This document shows, one piece after another, positions 46,629 to 55,672 of a stretch of 64,000 nt of DNA. The stretch covers positions 371,693 to 435,692 of the forward strand of contig NZ_JAHQCX010000002.1 of assembly GCF_019042245.1 (NCBI RefSeq). Direction: 5' to 3'. The notes beneath the pieces were generated by a model. The model saw only the letters and a list, made by a program, of their open reading frames with translations. It ran no database searches and was not told where the DNA came from. Position numbers and translations under genes: made by a program. The first letter of the stretch is position 1; the number at the start of each line of letters is the position of its first letter. The DNA is from Diplocloster modestus (GTDB taxonomy: Bacteria > Bacillota > Clostridia > Lachnospirales > Lachnospiraceae).

Positions 46629-46658
46629 TGTTCCATGCGATATTTCCCACTTCAAACT

Positions 46659-47936
46659 TTATCTATATATAATGTCATCCCGGCCAGGTCCATTGGATAT
46701 CATAGTAATCGGGAAACCCAGCTTTTTCTCAACGAATTCAATATACTTACGGCAATTCTCAGGAAGCTCCTCATATTTTTTGATTCCACGGATATCGGTC
46801 TTCCATCCCGGCAATGTCTCCATGACCGGTTTTGCCTTATTTAACTGCCCGGTAGTAGGGAAATCCATGGTAACCTTACCCTCGATCTCATATGCCGTAC
46901 ACACCGGGATCTCATCCAGGTATCCCAGCACATCCAATACGGTAAATGCTACATCCGTCGTCCCCTGGATCCGGCATCCATATCTGGAGGCCACAACGTC
47001 AAACCATCCCATTCTTCTGGGACGGCCTGTAGTGGCGCCGTACTCTCCCCCGTCTCCGCCACGCCGTCTCAGCTCATCCGCTTCATCGCCAAAGATCTCA
47101 CTGACAAACGCTCCCGCTCCTACCGCACTGGAATAGGCCTTGCAGACCGTAATCACCTTTTTAATCTCATAGGGAGGAATTCCCGCGCCTATGGCTCCGT
47201 ATGCGGCCAAAGTGGAGGACGAGGTAACCATCGGATAGATTCCATGATCCGGATCTTTTAAAGACCCCAGCTGGCCTTCCAGTAAAATTTCTTTTCCATC
47301 CTGAATCGCCTGCCACAGGTAGGCGGAAACATCACAGACATAGGGCTCTGCCATCTGCCGATATTCCATCATTGTGTCAAATAAATCAGAAGCATTCAGC
47401 TCCGGCTTATGGTAAAGATTCGACAAAAGCACGTTCTTCATCTCGCAGACCAATTCCAGCTTCTCCTTAAGCGCCGCTTCATCGTCGAATAATTCACTTA
47501 CCTGAAATCCGATTTTCGCATATTTATCCGAATAAAACGGCGCGATCCCGGATTTCGTGGATCCAAAAGACTTACCGCCAAGGCGTTCCTCCTCATACTG
47601 GTCGAAAAGAATATGGTAAGGCATCACAATCTGGGCCCGGTCTGAGATCAGAAGTTTAGGCTTCGGAACACCGCGGCTTACAATGTCATTCAATTCTTTA
47701 AACAGAATCGGAATATTCAGCGCCACCCCATTTCCAATGATGCTGGTGGTATGATCATAGAAAACTCCGGACGGAAGGGTATGCAGCGCGAATTTGCCGT
47801 AATTGTTTAAGATCGTATGACCCGCGTTGGCTCCCCCCTGGAATCTGATAATGATATCGGATTCCTTGGCAAGCATATCCGTGATCTTGCCCTTGCCTTC
47901 GTCTCCCCAGTTTGCTCCTACAACAGCCTTTACCAT
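46659..47936 (-). CDS. purA: Adenylosuccinate synthase
   Basis: The 425-residue enzyme joins IMP and aspartate using GTP. It has the P-loop-like ANWGDEGKGK at the N-terminus, RFQGGANAGHT, GTTKRGIGP-like GSTKSGIAPFYSDK, TGRPRRMGWFD and the C-terminal GPGRDDIIY. GTTAGGAGGAAGTCC precedes the ATG at 47936. It has its own promoter and is separated from the other pur genes by an intron relic. Confidence 0.95.
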   Translation of the reverse strand: MVKAVVGANWGDEGKGKITDMLAKESDIIIRFQGGANAGHTILNNYGKFALHTLPSGVFYDHTTSIIGNGVALNIPILFKELNDIVSRGVPKPKLLISDRAQIVMPYHILFDQYEEERLGGKSFGSTKSGIAPFYSDKYAKIGFQVSELFDDEAALKEKLELVCEMKNVLLSNLYHKPELNASDLFDTMMEYRQMAEPYVCDVSAYLWQAIQDGKEILLEGQLGSLKDPDHGIYPMVTSSSTLAAYGAIGAGIPPYEIKKVITVCKAYSSAVGAGAFVSEIFGDEADELRRRGGDGGEYGATTGRPRRMGWFDVVASRYGCRIQGTTDVAFTVLDVLGYLDEIPVCTAYEIEGKVTMDFPTTGQLNKAKPVMETLPGWKTDIRGIKKYEELPENCRKYIEFVEKKLGFPITMISNGPGRDDIIYR

Positions 47937-47994
47937 AGGACTTCCTCCTAACATTTGTAAAATCATCAACAAGTTACGTTTTTACCGACTCCAT

Positions 47995-48024
47995 ATTATA
48001 CTACAACTCTTTTTCTACTGTAAA
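47995..48024 (-). promoter_or_regulatory. purA promoter
   Basis: TTTACA (48019-48024) and TATAAT (47995-48000) on the minus strand with an 18-bp spacer, about 60 bp before the purA start. Confidence 0.65.
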
Positions 48025-48376
48025 GAAAAAAATAATAACTCGCGAAATCTCATGAATTTGGTCAAAATTGCGCATTTACTCTGCTTTTCATTATCATAAT
48101 TTTTCTATCTGTCCGGTTCTTTTTATGATTTCATCTGATTAAAGCGTTAAAATCATAAGCCGTAGGGTTGGAATCTTTGTGGAAATTGTATCAGTATTCG
48201 CATATATTCTTGTTTGGATACTGTATTTTCCGCATGTTGTGAGAATATAATATCCAATATTATGACCTTTTCCCATTCTTTTATGAAATACATTTATTCA
48301 CAAGCTGCTTCATTGTAGGATCACTTTTCCTAATTATCTTTCTAAAAGTGTATCTATAATATGGGATGCTTCATAC
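48025..48376. other. AT-rich intergenic stretch between purA and the intron relic
   Basis: No open frame with a ribosome site or a recognisable family, and no convincing hairpin with T-run. I see nothing in it beyond AT-rich sequence. Confidence 0.4.
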
Positions 48377-48640
48377 CGGTAGAGTAGGTTAGAGGGTATA
48401 AGCCCTCTTTCCCCTCATCAAACCGTGCATGAGGTTCTCCCTCACATCTCGCAAAGGTGCATATAATGTACCAGTCCAGTGCCCGCATACTTGTCTGCTG
48501 TTAACATTCATTTTCACTGCTGTTTGGCTACACGGCTCACTGGCGATTACCGTGACCGGACTTACAACGGCTAGTGTGGTCCAGCTTCGCTGGACACACG
48601 CGACATAAAAACAGGCAGAATACATTGCACACTTTTACTA
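48377..48640 (-). mobile_element. Probable 3' relic of a bacterial group II intron
   Basis: On the minus strand a segment near 48430-48460 resembles domain V: GTGAGG-GAGA-CCTCATGC, then ACGGTTTGATGAGGGG. A domain VI-like hairpin (AGAGGGC/ACCCTCT) follows with an A before ACCTACTCTACC, a typical class C intron 3' end. The 5' strand of domain V appears damaged, since the expected AGCCGT element is missing. No reverse transcriptase frame remains. Upstream structured sequence (to about 48640, with GTGTGTCCAGCGAAGCTGGAC) may be domain I debris. Confidence 0.5.
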
Positions 48641-48707
48641 TGCCATGTACTCTGCCCATATACATTTTGGTCATCTGATTCTGGATTTTAACTGATATCC
48701 TGTCCCA

Positions 48708-48843
48708 TCTTTGAATCACTGGATATCAGTCTGCGCCGCCCTTCTGTCTGCAACAGCTTTTCCAGCTCCTTTATGGCGTCCTTGGCTATCCAGATCCGGG
48801 ATCTGCTGCCACTCTTTGCCATCTCGTGGGACACCAGAAGTAT
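48708..48843 (-). other. Sequence between purB and the intron relic
   Basis: A 45-codon minus-strand frame (MAKSGSRSRIWIAKDAIKEL...) follows the purB stop, but it has no ribosome site and no family I recognise. I treat it as non-coding or as a gene fragment. Confidence 0.3.
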
Positions 48844-50277
48844 TTACACGTTTATCTCCGCCTTCAGCCCCAGCAGCTCTTTATACCGCTCCAGCAGCGG
48901 CTGTACCGCCTGGCTTAAGAACGCTTCCACCTGCTCTTTCGCGCATCCCGTATATCTGGACGGATCCATGGATTTTTGCAGTTCTTCCAGCGACAGGTTA
49001 AAGGAGGGGTCGGCTGCGATCAATTCCAGCAGATTATTCTCCAGCCCCTTTTCCTTCACATTCCGTCCTGCCTCCATGGAGAGGGTGCGGATCTTCTCAT
49101 GGAGTTCCTGCCGGTCCCCGCCGGCCTTCACCGCATCCATCATGATATTTTCCGTAGCCATGAAGGGCAGTTCCGCCAGCAGATGCTTTTCAATGACCTT
49201 CGGATACACCACCAGGCCATCCACTACGTTCAGGCACAGATCCAGGATCCCGTCAACCGCCAGGAATCCTTCCGGCACAGACAGACGCTTATTGGCGGAA
49301 TCATCCAGTGTCCTCTCAAACCACTGAACCGAGGACGTCATCGCCGGATTCAGCGCGTCGGCCATCACATACCGGGACAGTGAGGCGATCCGTTCGCTGC
49401 GCATGGGATTTCTTTTATAAGCCATGGCCGAAGAGCCGATCTGGGTTTTCTCAAAGGGCTCTTCCACTTCTTTCATGTGCTGCAGCAGGCGGATGTCATT
49501 GGAGAACTTGTGCGCGCTGGCCGCTATTCCTGCCAGCACATTCAGTATCCGGGTATCCACTTTTCTGGAATAGGTCTGACCGGACACCGGATAACAGTCC
49601 CGGAAACCTAATTTGGCTGCGATCATGGGATCCAGCTTTTCGACGGTGCTGTGATCTCCGTTAAACAGCTCCAAAAAGCTGGCCTGCGTACCGGTAGTGC
49701 CTTTCGAACCCAGCAGCTTAAGCGTATCGATCACATGATTCAGGTCTTCCAGATCCAGCAGGAACTCCTGCATCCAGAGCGTCGCCCGTTTTCCCACTGT
49801 CGTCGGCTGGGCAGGCTGGAAATGGGTAAATCCAAGAGTCGGCAGCGCCTTATATTCATCCGCAAATTTAGCCAGCTCAGCGATCACATTCACCAGCTTT
49901 GTGCGCACTAACAGCAGTGCTTCTTTCATTACTATAATATCCGTGTTGTCTCCCACATAGCAGGAGGTCGCTCCCAGATGAATGATCCCCTTTGCTTTCG
50001 GACACTGCACCCCGTACGCATATACATGGGACATCACATCGTGGCGCACCACATTTTCCCGTTCCTTCGCCACCTCGTAATTAATGTCGTCCTGATGAGC
50101 CTTTAACTCTTCTATTTGTTCATCCGTAATATTTAACCCAAGCTCCTGCTCGGTCTGGGCAAGCGCGATCCAGAGCTTCCTCCAGGTCCTGAATTTCATA
50201 TCCGGTGAAAATATATACTGCATCTCTTTGCTGGCATAGCGCTCAGACAAAGGGCTTTGGTATCTGTCTGTAGACAT
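48844..50277 (-). CDS. purB: Adenylosuccinate lyase
   Basis: The 477-residue fumarase-superfamily enzyme cleaves SAICAR and adenylosuccinate. It shows RHDVMSHVYAYG, HLGATSCYVGDNTD, TLGFTHFQPAQPTTVGKRA and the superfamily signature loop GSSAMAYKRNPMRSE. Length and the YRYASKEM-like N-terminus fit the longer PurB subgroup. CAGGAGG precedes the start. It follows purF by 50 bp and is the last gene of the purC-purF-purB unit. Confidence 0.95.
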   Translation of the reverse strand: MSTDRYQSPLSERYASKEMQYIFSPDMKFRTWRKLWIALAQTEQELGLNITDEQIEELKAHQDDINYEVAKERENVVRHDVMSHVYAYGVQCPKAKGIIHLGATSCYVGDNTDIIVMKEALLLVRTKLVNVIAELAKFADEYKALPTLGFTHFQPAQPTTVGKRATLWMQEFLLDLEDLNHVIDTLKLLGSKGTTGTQASFLELFNGDHSTVEKLDPMIAAKLGFRDCYPVSGQTYSRKVDTRILNVLAGIAASAHKFSNDIRLLQHMKEVEEPFEKTQIGSSAMAYKRNPMRSERIASLSRYVMADALNPAMTSSVQWFERTLDDSANKRLSVPEGFLAVDGILDLCLNVVDGLVVYPKVIEKHLLAELPFMATENIMMDAVKAGGDRQELHEKIRTLSMEAGRNVKEKGLENNLLELIAADPSFNLSLEELQKSMDPSRYTGCAKEQVEAFLSQAVQPLLERYKELLGLKAEINV

Positions 50278-50327
50278 TCGACATCCTCCTGTTTACATAA
50301 CTTTATTTAATTATGATTCATTCCCGT

Positions 50328-51779
50328 TTATTCCACATACTCGCCGCGGATGTCCTCCGTGGGAGGATCCAGCGGATATTGACCGGTAAAGCATCCGGTA
50401 CAGATGGGGCGGTCTTCCACCAGCTCAGGCAGACGCTCCACCCTTAAGTAATCCAGCGAATCCGCGCCGATCAGATCCCGTATTTCCTCAATGGTCCGGT
50501 TATAAGCGATCAGCTGCTCTCTGGAGGGAATATCCGTTCCAAAGTAACACTCGTACAGGAAAGGGGGGGAACTGACCCGTACATGCACCTCCGTGGCTCC
50601 TGCCTCTTTTAACATCCCCACGATCCGGTCACAGGTAGTCCCCCGGACGATGGAATCATCGATCATAATGACCCGCTTCCCCTTTACCGCTTCGGACAGC
50701 ACATTCAGTTTAATCCGGACGCTGGATTCCCGGTTGCTCTGCTTGGGTTTTATAAAGGTACGGCCCACATATCCATTTTTTACGAAAGCCGTTCCGAACG
50801 GAATACCGGACTCCAGCGAATAACCCAGAGCCGCCGCATTCCCGGATTCCGGCACACCGACCACCAGATCTGCTTCCACCGCGGAATCCATAGCCAGATA
50901 TCTGCCCGCTAACATTCTGGAACCATAGACACTCATTCCGTCAAAATGGGTATCCGGTCTGGCAAAATAAATATATTCAAAGATGCAGCGGGCTTCCTTA
51001 GCCTTCGGCTGACAGAGGCTTACATCCGAGACAATACCGCCGTCCGGTGTGATCGTAACGACCTCTCCTGGCAGAACATCCCGCACAAACTCAGCTCCCA
51101 CCGTCTCCAACGCGCAGGACTCGGAAGCTATGATATAAGCATGATCCCGTTTTCCAATACAAAGTGGTTTAAATCCGAACGGGTCCCTGGCACCAATCAG
51201 CTTTCTGGGGCTCATCACAATCAGTGAATACGCTCCCTTGATCTTCTTCATGGCCCGGGTAACCGCTTCCTCGACAGACGCGCTGTGAATCCGCTCGCGC
51301 GCGATATGATAGGCGATAACCTCGGAATCGATGGTTGTCTGAAAGATCGCTCCGGTGTATTCTAACTCTCTTCGAAGTTCCGGCGCATTGATCAGGTTTC
51401 CGTTATGCGCAAGCGCAAGCGTTCCCTTGACATAATTCAAAACCAGCGGCTGGGCATTTTCCCGGGTACTGCTTCCCGCGGTGGAATACCGGACATGTCC
51501 CACACCGATATCACCCTTCATCCCCTCCAGGGCCTCATGGGTGAATACTTCATTGACCAGTCCCATTCCTTTGTAGGAACTGACCTTGCCCTTGGGTCCG
51601 CTGGTCTCACTGACCGCGATACCACAGCTCTCCTGGCCCCGGTGCTGCAGGGCGAACAGCCCATAATAAATGGTGGAAGCGATGTCGTTTCCATCGAAAT
51701 CATAGATCCCGAAGACTCCGCATTCCTCTCTTAATTTATCGGAAATATCTGTCTGCTCGTATATACCGTTTCTTTCCAT
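50328..51779 (-). CDS. purF: Amidophosphoribosyltransferase
   Basis: The 483-residue enzyme commits PRPP to purine synthesis. The nucleophile Cys20 (EECGVFGIYD) is preceded by a short propeptide, as in the Bacillus-type enzyme. The glutaminase domain shows GHVRYSTAG and LAHNGNL. The PRTase domain has VIMIDDSIVRGTT. C-terminal cysteines (ICTGCFTG) suggest the 4Fe-4S cluster of the Bacillus class. AAGGAGAATTTC precedes the start. It lies 15 bp after purC. Confidence 0.95.
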   Translation of the reverse strand: MERNGIYEQTDISDKLREECGVFGIYDFDGNDIASTIYYGLFALQHRGQESCGIAVSETSGPKGKVSSYKGMGLVNEVFTHEALEGMKGDIGVGHVRYSTAGSSTRENAQPLVLNYVKGTLALAHNGNLINAPELRRELEYTGAIFQTTIDSEVIAYHIARERIHSASVEEAVTRAMKKIKGAYSLIVMSPRKLIGARDPFGFKPLCIGKRDHAYIIASESCALETVGAEFVRDVLPGEVVTITPDGGIVSDVSLCQPKAKEARCIFEYIYFARPDTHFDGMSVYGSRMLAGRYLAMDSAVEADLVVGVPESGNAAALGYSLESGIPFGTAFVKNGYVGRTFIKPKQSNRESSVRIKLNVLSEAVKGKRVIMIDDSIVRGTTCDRIVGMLKEAGATEVHVRVSSPPFLYECYFGTDIPSREQLIAYNRTIEEIRDLIGADSLDYLRVERLPELVEDRPICTGCFTGQYPLDPPTEDIRGEYVE

Positions 51780-51794
51780 AGATTGAAATTCTCC

Positions 51795-52499
51795 TTACAG
51801 TCCTAACCGGCGGAATACTTCCTCATAAGCTTCTTCTACATTTCCAAGATCCCGGCGGAAACGGTCCTTATCCAATTTCTCATGAGTCTTCGCATCCCAG
51901 AGTCTACAGGTATCCGGTGAAATTTCATCTGCAAGAATGATTTCTCCTTTATATCTACCGAATTCTACTTTGAAGTCAATCAGCTCGATATCAGCTTTGG
52001 CAAAATAATCTATTAAAACCGCATTCACTTTGAAAACCAGCTCGGTGATCCGGTCAATCTCTTCCCTGGTCGCCGCTCCGATCGCAATGGCATAAAAATC
52101 ATTAATCATAGGATCGCCCAGCTCGTCGTTCTTGTAGCTGAATTCAAGAGTCGGTGCCAGAAGCCTGGTGCCCTCTTCGATTCCCAGTTTTTTGGAAAAG
52201 CTGCCGGCTGCCACATTTCTTACAATAACTTCCAGCGGCACGATCTCCACTTTTTTAACCGCTGTCTCCCGGTCACTTAATTCTTCAATAAAATGAGTGG
52301 GTACTCCCTCTTTTTCCAGAATCTGAAAAACATGGTTTGTCATTCGGTTATTTACCACACCTTTTCCGACAATCGTCCCCTTCTTTTCCCCGTTAAAAGC
52401 AGTTGCATCGTCCTTATAATCCACGATCAGCACATCGGAAACATCCGTGCAGTACACTTTTTTTGCCTTGCCCTCATAGAGTAAATCCGTTTTTTTCAT
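51795..52499 (-). CDS. purC: SAICAR synthetase
   Basis: The 234-residue enzyme couples aspartate to CAIR with ATP. It shows [53 protein letters not shown] and [16 protein letters not shown] chose the ATG at 52499 as the family start; an ATG at 52514 adds five residues and lies nearer AGAGG. It leads the purC-purF-purB unit. Confidence 0.95.
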   Translation of the reverse strand: MKKTDLLYEGKAKKVYCTDVSDVLIVDYKDDATAFNGEKKGTIVGKGVVNNRMTNHVFQILEKEGVPTHFIEELSDRETAVKKVEIVPLEVIVRNVAAGSFSKKLGIEEGTRLLAPTLEFSYKNDELGDPMINDFYAIAIGAATREEIDRITELVFKVNAVLIDYFAKADIELIDFKVEFGRYKGEIILADEISPDTCRLWDAKTHEKLDKDRFRRDLGNVEEAYEEVFRRLGL

Positions 52500-52549
52500 T
52501 CCGCTTTCCACCATTTCCTCTCAAAGAATCTTTTGTTTTTAACAAGAGC

Positions 52550-52578
52550 ATTATATACCAACGTTCTTGTAAAAGCAA
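52550..52578 (-). promoter_or_regulatory. purC promoter with an inverted repeat
   Basis: TTGCTT (52573-52578), a 17-bp spacer and TATAAT (52550-52555) on the minus strand. ACAAGA and TCTTGT flank the -10/spacer region as an inverted repeat, possibly an operator. It does not look like the Bacillus PurBox. Confidence 0.6.
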
Positions 52579-52599
52579 CTGATTTTGCGTGGGTCTGTT

Positions 52600-53787
52600 T
52601 TAGGATGCTGAGGGACCATTCAGGAATTTTTTGTAGGTCTTGTCTATCATAAATGCTCCTATGGGGGCCGATATGAGGATCGAAACCACAGCGACTGTTA
52701 ATACAATGTTACCGCAGGCGAGTCCTTTGGCCAGTGGGACACCTCCGATGGCGGCCTGCACGGTTGCTTTGGGCAGCTGTGCCAGCAGGCAGAAAAGGCG
52801 TTCTTTTCGGTTCAGCGCGGTTTTGATTACACATAGCCAGGTACCGAACAGGCGGAAGGCCAGCCCGATCAACAGCATGACGACCACCATCACCCCGGCT
52901 TTTGCGGCATATTGAATATCTACTGTCGCTCCTACCAAAACAAAGAGGATTATTTCGGCAGCCACCCAGAGCTTGGAGAATTTGCCGGATATGCGTTTTG
53001 CCAATTGATCGTAGCGGTTGTATATCATCATGCCCATGCTCATGACAGCCAGGAGGCCGGAGACGGATACGATGTTTTCCAGCATATTCTCTAAGGTCAC
53101 GAATAAAAATGAGACGCTTAGGATAATCAGGACCTTGACGGAATCCCGCATATGAAAACTTTGGAACAGCTTCACCATTCCCAGTCCGGTTATGACACCC
53201 AGTACGATTCCAAGTATAATTGATATGGGTATCTGTACAAAATCCATAACCGAGGCGCTCCCCCCGCCGGCCAGGGAAACGAGGGCGGTAAAGATCACGA
53301 TTACATATACATCGTCCGCAGAAGAACCGGCGATAATCATCTGGGGGATTCCTTTATCCGTCCCCCATCCCTCGTCTATCATTTTCGACATTTTCGGAAC
53401 AATAACCGCCGGGGATACCGCCCCCATAACTGCTCCGATAATCCCCGCCTCCAGAAGCGAGACATGCAGAAGCGCCGGTCCGAAAATCAGGAAAGCGATA
53501 ATTTCCAGGGTGGCCGGAACAAAACACATCATTACTGCCGGACGGCCTACCTTTTTTAAGTCATTGATGTCCAGCGAAAGTCCGGCCTTCACCAATATTA
53601 TAATCAGGGCTATTTCCCTCACTTCCGAAGAAATGGAAAGAATGGAACCATCCAACAGATCGAGTACATGGGGCCCCAACAATATACCGACCAGCAGCAT
53701 TCCCAGCAATCTGGGCAATTTCAATTTTTCAAAAACAGACCCCAGTAAAAGGCCGCACAAAAAAATCAGAGCTAAACTAAGTAACAT
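52600..53787 (-). CDS. Cation/proton antiporter (CPA family)
   Basis: The 395-residue membrane protein has about twelve helices and the CPA layout: FEKLKLPRLLGMLLVGILLGP near the N-terminus, AGLSLDINDL, then AVMGAVSPAVIVPKM and IAGSSADDVYVIVIF carrying the paired Asp of electrogenic exchangers. It exchanges Na+ or another cation for H+. GGGAGGATTTTTT precedes the start. It has a long leader with a fluoride riboswitch, so it is probably induced by fluoride and helps ion or pH balance under fluoride stress. Confidence 0.9.
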   Translation of the reverse strand: MLLSLALIFLCGLLLGSVFEKLKLPRLLGMLLVGILLGPHVLDLLDGSILSISSEVREIALIIILVKAGLSLDINDLKKVGRPAVMMCFVPATLEIIAFLIFGPALLHVSLLEAGIIGAVMGAVSPAVIVPKMSKMIDEGWGTDKGIPQMIIAGSSADDVYVIVIFTALVSLAGGGSASVMDFVQIPISIILGIVLGVITGLGMVKLFQSFHMRDSVKVLIILSVSFLFVTLENMLENIVSVSGLLAVMSMGMMIYNRYDQLAKRISGKFSKLWVAAEIILFVLVGATVDIQYAAKAGVMVVVMLLIGLAFRLFGTWLCVIKTALNRKERLFCLLAQLPKATVQAAIGGVPLAKGLACGNIVLTVAVVSILISAPIGAFMIDKTYKKFLNGPSAS

Positions 53788-53842
53788 AAAAAATCCTCCC
53801 AGTTAAAAGTTATTAAATCATCGATTTCATTTCCTTTAAGAT

Positions 53843-53920
53843 CTACACCAGACCCCGGCAGTGATATCCTCCTTCCCCACTGTGTAATCTCTCGGAAGAT
53901 TTGAATCCAACTGAACACAT
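53843..53920 (-). other. Possible leader peptide frame in the antiporter 5' UTR
   Basis: A 25-codon frame (MCSVGFKSSERLHSGEGGYH...) starts at 53920. AGGG lies only two bases before the ATG, so translation is doubtful. Structured AT/GC patches around it suggest it may be part of an RNA element instead. Confidence 0.25.
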
Positions 53921-53937
53921 TTCCCTGTTCAATACAA

Positions 53938-53977
53938 AAGGCCAATCCCTTCCGTCATTACAGAAGTTATCGGCCTT
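53938..53977 (-). other. Second leader hairpin resembling the riboswitch terminator stem
   Basis: On the minus strand AAGGCC pairs with GGCCTT, and the inner part ACTTCTGTAATGACGGAAG closely matches ACTTCTGTGATGACGCAGG in the fluoride riboswitch, followed by TTTTG. It may be a duplicated or relic expression platform. Confidence 0.5.
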
Positions 53978-54041
53978 CTACATTCAAATGCAGACAAATG
54001 TTCTCAACAAGTGATCTCTACTAATCTTCCTTATTGACAAC

Positions 54042-54130
54042 AAAAAAACTGATAATCTCCTGCGTCATCACAGAAGTCATCAGCATATAGCGGTTTAGGC
54101 TTATCGCCAAGGGAGAACCTCATTCCCTAT
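54042..54130 (-). ncRNA. Fluoride riboswitch (crcB RNA motif) with terminator
   Basis: Reading the minus strand, the aptamer has stem GGG/CCC around AATGAGGTTCT, an extra GGC/GCC hairpin, then TAAACCGCT and GCTGATGACTTCTG. These match the fluoride riboswitch consensus (AUG-x-G-UUC, UAAACCGCU, AGC-UGAUGAC). GAGG in the first loop can pair with CTTC downstream as the pseudoknot. The 3' part forms the terminator CTGATGACTTCTG...CAGGAGATTATCAG followed by seven T's (54042-54048). Fluoride binding should block termination and switch on the antiporter. Transcription starts just before it. Confidence 0.85.
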
Positions 54131-54137
54131 TTTTGTC

Positions 54138-54166
54138 ATCTTAACACAAGTATCAAACTTTGTCAA
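54138..54166 (-). promoter_or_regulatory. Promoter of the riboswitch-antiporter unit
   Basis: TTGACA (54161-54166) and TAAGAT (54138-54143) on the minus strand are 17 bp apart. The -10 box ends 7 bp before the riboswitch. Confidence 0.8.
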
Positions 54167-54363
54167 TTCCATCTTCCTCCTATTCTCAGCCTCCTATTCA
54201 GCCTGGATCTCCCGTTCCACTTTTGTTTAGCAGCAGCCGGCACAAGCCCACCGCCCCCAAGCCCGGCGGATTTTTCCCGGCCCCGGCCTGCCACCGGCTG
54301 CCTGCCTTCCCGGATTCCCCGTTCCCCGCGCCTCGGTCCGACTCAGTCCCGGCCCTTCCCAGC
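54167..54363. other. Gap between the GPH transporter and the antiporter promoter
   Basis: C-rich sequence on the plus strand. No terminator with a T-run is evident after the transporter gene and no gene is seen. Confidence 0.4.
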
Positions 54364-55647
54364 TCAATCCCTCAGCGGATACACCCATGCCAAAACCACT
54401 CCCGCCAAAGCCAGTACCCCCGGAATAAGCAGAAATATCACCTGAATCGCAGTCATCACCGCCCCAGTAGGCGCCGCGTCCGGAACATACCCTGCAAAAG
54501 ACAAAATCTGAGTGCAGATAATTCCCGATACGGCCATCCCCATCTTCTGGACAAAAGACAGGATGGACGTCATGATGCCCTGTGGCCGCTGGCCGGTAAG
54601 GCGCTCTCCATAGTCTATGGTGTCGGTCAGGATGACGAATACCAGACCTGTACCGATGGAGAAGCCCAACGCGGACAGAAGGCAGAAGATCAGGTTACCC
54701 AGCCAGTTCTGGCGGCACAGTGCAGTACACAGGATCGACATGAGGCTCAGCCCATTGCCGAACAGGACACACGTCCGTGCGCCCCATTTACTTTTGGCAT
54801 AGGGCATGAGAAAAGCGGACAGGACGGCGGCGATTGGCGTGAAAGTGAGAAGGGCGGAGCTTAGCTCGGTCCGGCCCAAATAATATTTGGCATAGTATAC
54901 AGTGGCTTCCTGCCGGATCATCATAAAGGTGAGCTGACAGAACTGGATCGCGCAGTATAACAACCACGGTTTATTTTGTTTGAGTGAGCTCATTGCCTTT
55001 CGGATATCCGGATTATTTTCTGGTCCGTCAGGCCGTATCCTTTCTTTCGTATTGAAAAAACAGATCAGCATAAAAACGGTAAACAGGACAGCGAACAGCA
55101 TAGTCGTACGCAAAAAACCCTGGCGCTGGTTTCCGGCCAGGTGGGTTACGAACAGCATTGTGGTACCGGTGACAAATACCCCGCCTATATTGGAGCCCAG
55201 GCATTTGTATTTATTGAATTGCACCCGCTCTCCGGCATCCGCTGTCATCAACGACATGAGCGTCGAAAATGGGACGTTCATTACCGCATATACCAGACAG
55301 AATGCCACATACAGCGTTCCTCCGTAGAACCCCCTCAGGCTGGCGGACAACTCCGGCATTCCGAAAAGCAGTACGAAAAGAACACTGACGGGCCATATCC
55401 CGCACAGGAGATATGGCCGGCAGCGTCCCATAGGTGATCGGGTCCGGTCTACAACGAACCCCATCAGCAGGCTTGCCACCGCATCTACGATACGGCCGGC
55501 TATGAGGATCCGGCTGATCACAGTCAGATCCAGGCAGACAACATCGGAAAAATAGTACATTAAATAGGAAGAAACAAATAGAAACAGGCCATTGCTGGCG
55601 AAGTCCCCCAGGCCGTAACTGAACTTCTCCGATTGCTTTATGTTCAT
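54364..55647 (-). CDS. GPH-family sugar transporter (MFS)
   Basis: The 427-residue protein has about twelve helices and the GPH signature (GRIVDAVASLLMGFVVDRTRSPMGRCRPYL; LTDTIDYGERLTGQRPQGI). It imports glycosides, pentoses or hexuronates with a cation. I chose the ATG at 55647 behind AGGATTGATGAC; 55671 is possible but lacks a site. It is the last gene of the glycyl-radical operon, so it most likely imports the sugar-like substrate of that pathway. Confidence 0.88.
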   Translation of the reverse strand: MNIKQSEKFSYGLGDFASNGLFLFVSSYLMYYFSDVVCLDLTVISRILIAGRIVDAVASLLMGFVVDRTRSPMGRCRPYLLCGIWPVSVLFVLLFGMPELSASLRGFYGGTLYVAFCLVYAVMNVPFSTLMSLMTADAGERVQFNKYKCLGSNIGGVFVTGTTMLFVTHLAGNQRQGFLRTTMLFAVLFTVFMLICFFNTKERIRPDGPENNPDIRKAMSSLKQNKPWLLYCAIQFCQLTFMMIRQEATVYYAKYYLGRTELSSALLTFTPIAAVLSAFLMPYAKSKWGARTCVLFGNGLSLMSILCTALCRQNWLGNLIFCLLSALGFSIGTGLVFVILTDTIDYGERLTGQRPQGIMTSILSFVQKMGMAVSGIICTQILSFAGYVPDAAPTGAVMTAIQVIFLLIPGVLALAGVVLAWVYPLRD

Positions 55648-55672
55648 GTCATCAATCCTATCATAAGTCAAA

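Noticed and set aside
54160-54864. 234-codon plus-strand frame, Pro/Ser-rich
   Set aside because: It overlaps the antisense of the GPH transporter gene, has a biased composition and no ribosome site; a shadow frame.
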